Below, in pieces: positions 35,163-44,186 of a DNA stretch of 63,777 nt. The position numbers and the translations under genes were made by a program. The stretch lies in the NCBI RefSeq assembly GCF_025465275.1, contig NZ_JAODNK010000112.1, positions 1 through 63,777 on the forward strand. The letters run 5' to 3'. The DNA is from Nocardia sp. (lineage in GTDB: Bacteria; Actinomycetota; Actinomycetes; Mycobacteriales; Mycobacteriaceae). The notes beneath the pieces were generated by a model. That model had not been told where the DNA came from, did no database searches, and saw nothing but the letters and a program-made list of their open reading frames with translations. Position 1 is the stretch's first letter; every line of letters starts with the position of its first letter.

Positions 35163-38060
35163 ATGACTTGGCAACTGGCGCTGCTCGGGCCGGTCGAGTT
35201 GGTGTCCGATGGTGCGCCCAGCTCGCCCATGCCGCCCAAACAGCAAGCGGCGCTTGTCATGCTGGCCTGCGCGCGCGGGCGGACGGTGTCGATCGAAGAA
35301 TTGGCCGACGGCATCTGGGGTGCGGAACGCCCCACCTCCGCGGTGGGTGCGCTCCGCAACTACGCGTGGGCGCTGCGTAAACACCTGTCCGCACAACCGG
35401 GGACGATACTGCTGTCCTCGGAGTCCCGGGGCTACCGGCTGGAAGGGCCGCTCGAGCTCGATATCGACGGAATCGACCGGTATCGCGCCGCGGCCGAGAC
35501 CGCGCGGGGAGCCGGACAGCTGGAGCAGGCCGATGCCGCGCTGCGCTCGTTGCTGGGGCTGTGGCGCGGCGATCCGCTCAGTGGTGTGCCCGGTCCGTGG
35601 GCCACGGCCGAACGCGCCCGGCTGCGCCGCCTGCACCGGGCGCTGCGCGAAGACCTCATCGAGGTCACGGTGCAGCGCGGCGACTATTCCGATGGCATAG
35701 CCGAATTGGAGGCTCTGATCCCGGGCGACCCGCTCAGTGAGCGGCTGCGCGGGCTCATGATGACCGCGCTGTACCGGGCGGGCAGTCGCACCGCGGCGCT
35801 CGACGAATATCAGCGCATCCGGCGACTGCTGGTGTCCGAGCAGGGCATCGAGCCCGGTCCGGCTTTGCTCGAGCTGCATCGGCAGATCCTGGCCGACGAA
35901 TTGCCCGCCCGCGTGTACGTCGCCGCGCCGATGCCGGCGGTGGCGCCCATGCCGGCTCAATTGCCGCCGGACACGGCCGATTTCACCGGCCGCGGCGAGC
36001 TGGTGCGGGAGCTGAGCGCCACGTTCGGTGCCGGAACCTCGATTGTGGCCATCTCCGGTATGGGCGGAGTCGGCAAAACCGCCTTGGCTCTGCATGTGGC
36101 GCACCGGATTCGGGATCACTATCCCGACGGACAGCTGTATGTCGATCTGCACGGCGCGGGTGCGGATCCGGCCGAGCCCGAACAGGTACTCGGGGTATTT
36201 CTGCGCGCCCTGAATGTGGCGCAGCGTGAGGTGCCGAACGGGGTGGCCGAGCGTGCGGCGCTGTTCCGGTCCGTGGTCAGTGGTCGCCGCATGCTGCTGG
36301 TGCTCGACAATGCCTGTGACGCCGCCCAAGTCGCGCCGCTATTGCCCGGTGGACCCGGCTGCGCGGTGCTGGTGACCGCGCACCGCCCGCTCACCGCGCT
36401 GCCCGGGGTGCGATCGGCGGCCTTGCCGGTGCTCGAAACCGAGGAGGCCGTAGCGCTGTTCACCCGCATTGTCGGCGCGGCGCGGGTGGTCGCCGAACCG
36501 GATGCCACCCGGCGCATTGCCGAACTGTGCGGACTGCTGCCCATGGCGGTGCGCATTGTGGCGGCGCGGGTCGCGGCCCGGCCGCAGTGGACGATCATCT
36601 CCGAGGCCGACCGGCTGGCCGCCGAACGCCATGACCTGGACCGCTTCCGGACCGGGGATCTGGCGCTGGCCGTGGCCTTCCGTGCCGGATACGAGCAGCT
36701 GCCTGCCGATGCCGCGCGGGTATTCCGCCTGCTGGCCGTGGCCGAGCTGCCGGATCTGCCGCTGGCGGCCACCGCCGCGGTGCTCGATACCACCGAGCCG
36801 CTGGCCGAGGATCTGTGCGAGGAGCTGGTGGATCGCGGCATGCTCGAGACGGTTGGGCGCGGTCGCTACCACTATCACGACCTCATGCGATTGTTCGCGC
36901 TCGGCCGCGAGGGCGCCGATGCCGATGTGGACGTCACCGAGCGGCTGCTCGACTACTACCTGGCCACCATGAAAACGGTGCTGCGCGTGCGGCATCCGGG
37001 CCTGCGCCTGGCCCTGGCCCCGACGGGTCATCCGGGCACCCGCCTGGCCGATCTGGACGCCACCCGCGATTTTCTGAATATCGAGCGCCGCAATCTGGTC
37101 GCGCTGTACCGCCTGGCCGCCGCGGGCACCCCGCACCATCGCATTCTGGCCGCCGATCTCGCCCTGTCGGTGGCCGAAACCATGCTCGCCGGTGATGCCA
37201 CGGTGGACGTCGAGAAGGCGCTGGAGGAATTGATCCGCGCGACCGAGGCCGACGGCAATACGGTGGCCGCCGGTCGAGCCCGGCTGGCACTGGTTTTCGC
37301 GCTGGTCTCGGAGTTCGGTGAACCCGAGCGGGCGGCCGGGCATCTGCACCGGCTGTTCGCCGACACCGATCCCGATGCCGAACCGTGGGTGGTGGGGACC
37401 GCGCATGTGTTCGCGGGCATTATCGGGCTGTACCGCCAGGATCCGATGAGCGCCGCCACGCATTTCGCGAATGCGCTGCGCCTGTATCGGCAGGGCGCGA
37501 GTCCCGAATGCGTGCGGGTCGCCTATTCGTGCCTGGCCCAGGCGTATTCGGCGGCCGGCCGCAATCGCGACTCCCTCGCCGCGGCCGCGCGTGCCGTGGT
37601 CGGCGACAGCCAGCCGGGCACCCGCCGGAATGTCATGTGGGCGTTGACCGAAGCCGCCTGGGTGATCAGCAAGGAGGGTGACGGCGAGCTGGGCACCCTG
37701 CTGTTCGACGCCGCCCTGCGCGCCGCCCGCCGCGCCGGTTCCCTGCGCTTCGAATCCACGGTCCACTCCCGCGCCGCCCTCGCCCACCTGAGCGCCGACC
37801 GCCTCCTCCAGGCCGTCGAACAGGCCGAGCGGGCCGAGGCCACCCGAGAATCTTCCCGGGTAGGCGGCCTGCACACCTACAACATGCTCGTCCGCTACAC
37901 CGCCCTGCGCCGCCTGGGCCGCACTATCGACGCCGCCGAGTGCTACCGCACCGCCGCCAGCCAGATCCCCGACTTCGAAGCGGCCCTGACCCGCTGGAGT
38001 GCGCCGCCCGGACCCACTCCCATCAGCAATCGACCGGCTGCGATCCCCGCCGCCAGCTGA
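35163..38060 (+). CDS. AfsR/SARP-type regulator (BTAD-NB-ARC-TPR)
   Basis: 965 aa. Winged-helix OmpR-like DNA-binding domain (about 5-95), BTAD domain (about 100-245), NB-ARC ATPase (about 270-560) with Walker A GMGGVGKTALA and Walker B RRMLLVLDNA, and a C-terminal TPR-like helical region to the end. GAGGTGGTAGGCA precedes the ATG. Architecture is that of AfsR-like pathway regulators; no secondary-metabolite cluster is next to it, so its target is unclear. ftsK follows after 100 bp. Confidence 0.92.
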   Translation: MTWQLALLGPVELVSDGAPSSPMPPKQQAALVMLACARGRTVSIEELADGIWGAERPTSAVGALRNYAWALRKHLSAQPGTILLSSESRGYRLEGPLELDIDGIDRYRAAAETARGAGQLEQADAALRSLLGLWRGDPLSGVPGPWATAERARLRRLHRALREDLIEVTVQRGDYSDGIAELEALIPGDPLSERLRGLMMTALYRAGSRTAALDEYQRIRRLLVSEQGIEPGPALLELHRQILADELPARVYVAAPMPAVAPMPAQLPPDTADFTGRGELVRELSATFGAGTSIVAISGMGGVGKTALALHVAHRIRDHYPDGQLYVDLHGAGADPAEPEQVLGVFLRALNVAQREVPNGVAERAALFRSVVSGRRMLLVLDNACDAAQVAPLLPGGPGCAVLVTAHRPLTALPGVRSAALPVLETEEAVALFTRIVGAARVVAEPDATRRIAELCGLLPMAVRIVAARVAARPQWTIISEADRLAAERHDLDRFRTGDLALAVAFRAGYEQLPADAARVFRLLAVAELPDLPLAATAAVLDTTEPLAEDLCEELVDRGMLETVGRGRYHYHDLMRLFALGREGADADVDVTERLLDYYLATMKTVLRVRHPGLRLALAPTGHPGTRLADLDATRDFLNIERRNLVALYRLAAAGTPHHRILAADLALSVAETMLAGDATVDVEKALEELIRATEADGNTVAAGRARLALVFALVSEFGEPERAAGHLHRLFADTDPDAEPWVVGTAHVFAGIIGLYRQDPMSAATHFANALRLYRQGASPECVRVAYSCLAQAYSAAGRNRDSLAAAARAVVGDSQPGTRRNVMWALTEAAWVISKEGDGELGTLLFDAALRAARRAGSLRFESTVHSRAALAHLSADRLLQAVEQAERAEATRESSRVGGLHTYNMLVRYTALRRLGRTIDAAECYRTAASQIPDFEAALTRWSAPPGPTPISNRPAAIPAAS

Positions 38061-38160
38061 CTGTTCTGCCCGTTTTCGTTGCCTATCCCACAGCGCTGTT
38101 GTGGGAGGGTCGAGTGTTGCGGATGGTCCGTATGGTGCGGTTGCGGCTAGCCTGGGGTGC

Positions 38161-40782
<2,622 letters not shown>

Positions 40783-40783
40783 G

Positions 40784-40855
40784 CTGAAGCGCCAGGATTC
40801 GAACCTGAACTGACAGAATCAGAATCTGCCGTGCTGCCGTTTACACCACGCTTCA
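40784..40855 (-). tRNA. tRNA-Gln (anticodon CTG)
   Basis: 72 nt with discriminator G. Acceptor TGAAGCG/CGCTTCA perfect; D stem GTGT/GCAC, anticodon stem GCAGA/TCTGT, loop TTCTGAT with CTG; T loop TTCGAAT. No CCA encoded. First from the 3' side of a three-tRNA cluster. Confidence 0.9.
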
Positions 40856-40863
40856 TCGAAAAT

Positions 40864-40940
40864 TGGTATGCCCGAGAGGAATTGAACCTCCAGCCTTCTC
40901 GTTCGTAGCGAGACGCTCTATCCGTTTGAGCTACGGGCAT
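40864..40940 (-). tRNA. tRNA-Arg (anticodon ACG)
   Basis: 77 nt including encoded CCA. Acceptor ATGCCCG/CGGGCAT, D stem GCTC/GAGC, anticodon stem TCTCG/CGAGA with loop CTACGAA (ACG, to be edited to inosine), T loop TTCAATT. Canonical fold. Confidence 0.92.
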
Positions 40941-41009
40941 ATGGCCCCGCGCGGATGTCGCCATTGACATCTACTCCGCACTGAGGTGCGCGGGGCTGGT
41001 TGGGTCGGG

Positions 41010-41083
41010 TTCCCTCGGCGGGATTCGAACTCGCACTGGACAGGGTCTGAGACTGCTGCCTCTTCCAATTGGGCTACGAGGGA
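41010..41083 (-). tRNA. Aberrant class-I tRNA with CAG anticodon
   Basis: 74 nt with discriminator A. Acceptor TCCCTCG/CGAGGGA is perfect and all loops have standard lengths. Anticodon loop CTCAGAC puts CAG at 34-36 (reads Leu CUG), but the variable loop is only 5 nt (CCAGT), not the long arm of tRNA-Leu. One mismatch each in the D stem (13-22 C/A), anticodon stem (31-39 T/C) and T stem (52-62 A/C). It is either a decaying or specialised tRNA. No CCA encoded. Confidence 0.6.
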
Positions 41084-41100
41084 TTGGGTACGTATGAAAA

Positions 41101-41136
41101 AGGGCCGCTCCGTTGCGAATTCGCCAGAGCGGCCCT
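41101..41136 (-). terminator. Rho-independent terminator upstream of the tRNA cluster
   Basis: AGGGCCGCTC/GAGCGGCCCT stem (10 bp) around a 16-nt centre that itself contains GCGAATTCGC; on the minus strand it is followed by TTTTT. It ends transcripts entering from the right, after the small ORF 41157-41267. A second palindrome GGTCTACCGGTAGACC (41141-41156) directly abuts that ORF's stop. Confidence 0.8.
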
Positions 41137-41156
41137 GCAGGGTCTACCGGTAGACC

Positions 41157-41267
41157 TCAGGGACCGCCGCGAATGCGCTGGCGGAGAACCGATACGGAGA
41201 GAAGTGCCTGCGGCATACGGGCACCATGGATCAAGCGTTGCCGCTGATTCAGTAGCTGCCCGGTCAT
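41157..41267 (-). CDS. Possible 36-aa basic small protein
   Basis: ATG 41267 with GGAAGG 7 bp upstream, ends at TGA 41157. Seven or so Arg, and hydrophobic face (MPQALLSVSVLRQRIRGG), so possibly an amphipathic membrane-binding helix. Supported by the ribosome-binding site and by the palindrome and terminator just after the stop. No known family recognised; could also be a leader peptide. Confidence 0.4.
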   Translation of the reverse strand: MTGQLLNQRQRLIHGARMPQALLSVSVLRQRIRGGP

Positions 41268-41341
41268 AACTCTGCCTTCCGTGGAGGTTCGGTGGATCGT
41301 TGAAATGACGGTAGCACCGCGTATTCGGTTGGGAAACCTAA

Positions 41342-41347
41342 TATATT
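41342..41347 (+). promoter_or_regulatory. -10 box of trmO (leaderless)
   Basis: TATATT 6 bp before ATG 41354, with no ribosome-binding site, predicts a leaderless mRNA. TAATAT three bases upstream is an alternative. Confidence 0.5.
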
Positions 41348-41353
41348 CCGGAT

Positions 41354-41830
41354 ATGACGAACTCACCTATTGCACTGGAGATCGAGCCCGTGGGCCGGGT
41401 GGTCGGAGGCCGCGGTGAGGCGTTCGACGATCACTGGGGGTCCGTCGAGGCCACCATCGAATTGGATCCGGAGCGGTTCACGCCCGAAGCGCTCGCCGGT
41501 CTCGAGGACTTCTCACACCTGGAGGTGGTCTACCACTTTCACCTGGTGCCCGAGGAGAAGGTGGAGACCGGGGCCCGGCACCCGCGCAACCGCCAGGACT
41601 GGCCGCTGGTCGGGATCTTCGCGCAGCGGGGGAAGAACCGGCCCAACCGGATCGGCGTGTCCAGGTGCCGCCTGCTGGGCGTCGACGGCCTGACCGTGCG
41701 GGTCGCCGGGTTGGACGCGATCGACGGGACTCCGGTGCTCGACATCAAGCCCTATATGAGTGAGTTCGGGCCTCGGGGAGACCTGCGCCAGCCCGAGTGG
41801 TCGACCGAGCTCATGGGCGAGTACTTCTGA
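41354..41830 (+). CDS. trmO: tRNA t6A37 N6-methyltransferase TrmO (TsaA)
   Basis: SAM-dependent methylation of threonylcarbamoyl-A37 in tRNA. 158 aa, complete family signature: FSHLEVVYHFHLV, RHPRNR, GIFAQRGKNRPNRIGVS, GLDAIDGTPVLDIKPYM. Single UPF0066 domain. Immediately beside tRNA genes on the other strand. Confidence 0.92.
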   Translation: MTNSPIALEIEPVGRVVGGRGEAFDDHWGSVEATIELDPERFTPEALAGLEDFSHLEVVYHFHLVPEEKVETGARHPRNRQDWPLVGIFAQRGKNRPNRIGVSRCRLLGVDGLTVRVAGLDAIDGTPVLDIKPYMSEFGPRGDLRQPEWSTELMGEYF

Positions 41831-41852
41831 GCCGATGCGACGGCCCTGCCGC

Positions 41853-43226
41853 CTAGGAATTGACCTGGGAGCCAAGGAAGTTCAGGAGGATTTGGGCGTC
41901 GTCGCCGTAGTCGACGTGAGCGTTCGAGGCGTAGAAGTTGGCCATGGTTATGCCTTGGCGGCTCAGTTGCACCAGGTCGTTGATGCATTGGGGGCCGGCG
42001 ATGCTGAGCAGGGCATGTGTGGCTACGCGGAGGTCACCGCGGACGGCGGTGGCGAAGGGGCCGACGACGGCCCCGGCCAGGTCGACTCCGGTCGGAGCGA
42101 GGGCCGCTATGTCGGCGGCGGCGGCGAGCGGGCCTGCCCGGGTGAGGGATTCGACTGCGCGCCAGAGGGTTTCCTGCATTTGGCCGACGTCTCCGGCGAT
42201 TCGCATGAGGTCGATCCGGGTCAGGGTATCGGCGATGACGCTTTCGGCGGCGGTCCAGCCCGAGGGGTCGACGGTGCCGGCCGCTCGGATGACCGAGGCG
42301 ATGAGCGGCAGGTCCACGCCCGCGGCCGCCTGGACCATCGGGGCCAGGTCGGCATTGAGATCGCTCGCGATCTGATGCGCACCGCGGATATCGCCGGTTT
42401 GGATCGCACCCGGGAGATCCGTGAGGCCGTCGAGGATGGTGGGCAGTTTGGCCGCGGTCGCCGCCCAGCCCGCGCCTACCTTCACGGCCTGCGCGATGAG
42501 CGTCGCGGGGTCGATGGTGGCCGGGATCAGATTGGCGATCGGTGCGGGATCGCCGCTGAGTACCCGGCCGAGCGCCGCCAGGAACGGCGCCGTGGTGGCA
42601 TTGAGTGAGCAGTACAGATCGCCGTTGACGCACAGGGTGCGCACCCTGTCGGTCAGCGCGCCGAAATCCTGACTGCGCTTTCCGGCGATACCGTGGCCGG
42701 GTTGCGGATTGCCCAGTGAGCGTGTGGTATTCGGATCGCGGTGCGGATCGGCCAGCAGCCCGACGGCGACCACCCGATCGGCGCTGATCGGACCTTCGCC
42801 ATTGCCGATTTCGGTAGCGACATCGCCGATGCCGTCCGCGCCCTGGCTGTACCCGGCGAGTACGACCCGCGTCGACCCGCACAGCCCGCTCACCATTTTG
42901 TGCAATCGGGATTCGAGGGTGCTCAGCGATTGTGCGTAGCTCAGCCCCTGGTCGAAAGCGCTTGCGGCATAAGGGGCAAAGAGCACGGTGATATCGCCGC
43001 CGAATTGCCGTTGCAGACCGTCACCGATCGGCCTGAGCATGCCGACCGGCACTGTCGGATCCGCGTCGGAGCGCGTCTCCCAGGTCCCCGGCGCGAGAAT
43101 CGCGGTGTACGGGGTGCAGGGCTGCGCGCCGCGCGTCTGCGCTCGCGCATCGCCGACCACCATGGTCCCGACCATGACGGCCACGGCGACCAATGTCGCC
43201 GCGCACGAGGTCGCCAGCCTGCTCAT
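41853..43226 (-). CDS. Secreted cutinase-family serine esterase
   Basis: 457 aa. Signal peptide ends near DARAQ. Cutinase-like alpha/beta hydrolase domain (about 30-240): TRVVLAGYSQGADGIGDVA with nucleophile Ser in GYSQG, Asp region CVNGDLYCS, His region downstream (DYGDDAQILLNFL at the C-terminus may belong to the distal part). Insert of about 150 helical residues (250-400) between nucleophile region and the end is unusual. Start ATG 43226 has AGAGGAATT upstream. Likely lipid or ester hydrolase at the cell envelope. Confidence 0.85.
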   Translation of the reverse strand: MSRLATSCAATLVAVAVMVGTMVVGDARAQTRGAQPCTPYTAILAPGTWETRSDADPTVPVGMLRPIGDGLQRQFGGDITVLFAPYAASAFDQGLSYAQSLSTLESRLHKMVSGLCGSTRVVLAGYSQGADGIGDVATEIGNGEGPISADRVVAVGLLADPHRDPNTTRSLGNPQPGHGIAGKRSQDFGALTDRVRTLCVNGDLYCSLNATTAPFLAALGRVLSGDPAPIANLIPATIDPATLIAQAVKVGAGWAATAAKLPTILDGLTDLPGAIQTGDIRGAHQIASDLNADLAPMVQAAAGVDLPLIASVIRAAGTVDPSGWTAAESVIADTLTRIDLMRIAGDVGQMQETLWRAVESLTRAGPLAAAADIAALAPTGVDLAGAVVGPFATAVRGDLRVATHALLSIAGPQCINDLVQLSRQGITMANFYASNAHVDYGDDAQILLNFLGSQVNS

Positions 43227-43700
43227 TGTCCAATTCCTCTGTTGCCGATGGGGTTTCGGGGCTAGTGCGGCGGATGCCAGGTCCCGCCGCGCAGTCATGG
43301 CTCATTGTCGCCACTCGCCGCCGGTTCCGCAGGCTTTTCAGACACATATTCGTTTCAGATCTTCGGCCGGCACTGCGCCTTCTCTCTCGCAGCAGGGCGG
43401 CCCGGTCTTCCGAAGAAGAACCGGACCGCTGCAGGTGTCGTTCGAGTGGGCTCTAGGCCGAACCGCAACCCGACGGAGTCGTCGACGGCGATTCCCAGCA
43501 GAGCGGGTTGAAGCTGCCTGTCGACGCCACCGGGCTCAGCAGGGCGGCGATCGCTGAAATGAAGTTCACAGTGTGTCCGTTCCGTTCGCCGGCGGCAATC
43601 GGCCGGGTGACACCGCACGGTAGGCAGCCGCGTCGACATTGTCACGCCCACAGTTCTGCCGGGTTCGCGCCTACATCGCGGTGATGTAGGAGCTGAATTT
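43227..43700. other. 474-bp gap, no firm gene
   Basis: Divergent spacer between cutinase and MarR genes. The only suggestive item is a minus-strand 38-codon frame at 43453-43569 (GTG start, hydrophobic N-terminus ISAIAALLSPVAS and two Cys), without a convincing ribosome-binding site. The cutinase promoter must lie here, but I cannot place it. Confidence 0.4.
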
Positions 43701-43730
43701 ACTAAGTGGAACTTATAAGTTAGCCTTAGT
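43701..43730. promoter_or_regulatory. Nested palindrome operator of the MarR gene
   Basis: Outer arms ACTAAG (43701-43706) and CTTAGT (43725-43730) flank a perfect 12-bp inner palindrome AACTTATAAGTT (43710-43721). Ends 2 bp before the ATG; position can block RNA polymerase and probably covers the -10. Confidence 0.7.
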
Positions 43731-43732
43731 AT

Positions 43733-44173
43733 ATGGATGCTGATCTGGACCCCGCCGAGGTTGCCGCCGTGCTGCTGGCAAGCGTCAGCGTGCTGGTGCG
43801 GCGGGTTCGCCAGGTGCCGACGCCGGGTGAGCTCACGATGCCGGAGCGAGCCGCGCTGTCGCACCTGGATCGCTCGGGCCCCACCACTTCCTCGGCGCTC
43901 GCTCGAGCGGTGCAGATCACCGCTCAGTCCATGGGGACGACGATCAGTGCACTGCGCGCCCGTGGTCTGGTCGAACGCAGCCCGGACCCGGACGACGGCA
44001 GGCGCGTCGTACTGACAATCACCGACACCGGCCTGCAGGCGCTGAAGAACAAGCGCGACGCACGGAACGAACTCATCGCCCAGGCGCTGACCAGCGGCAC
44101 CTTCACTCCGGCGGAGCTGGAGCAGCTCGCGGCGGCCGCGGCGCTGCTGGAACGGCTGGCCCAGAACATCTGA
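43733..44173 (+). CDS. MarR-family regulator
   Basis: 146 aa. HTH ALARAVQITAQSMGTTISALRARGLV and wing SPDPDDGRRVVLTITDTG. Second ATG at 43737 is out of frame. No room for a ribosome-binding site, so translation is probably leaderless. Followed 13 bp later by the exporter fusion, giving one operon with MFS-isochorismatase and PEBP genes, probably autoregulated. Confidence 0.88.
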   Translation: MDADLDPAEVAAVLLASVSVLVRRVRQVPTPGELTMPERAALSHLDRSGPTTSSALARAVQITAQSMGTTISALRARGLVERSPDPDDGRRVVLTITDTGLQALKNKRDARNELIAQALTSGTFTPAELEQLAAAAALLERLAQNI

Positions 44174-44186
44174 TGCAGACGGAGCT

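Noticed and set aside
40784..41083. tRNA cluster as an integration (att) site
   Set aside because: No integrase, no direct repeat of a tRNA 3' end and no island-like gene content next to it.
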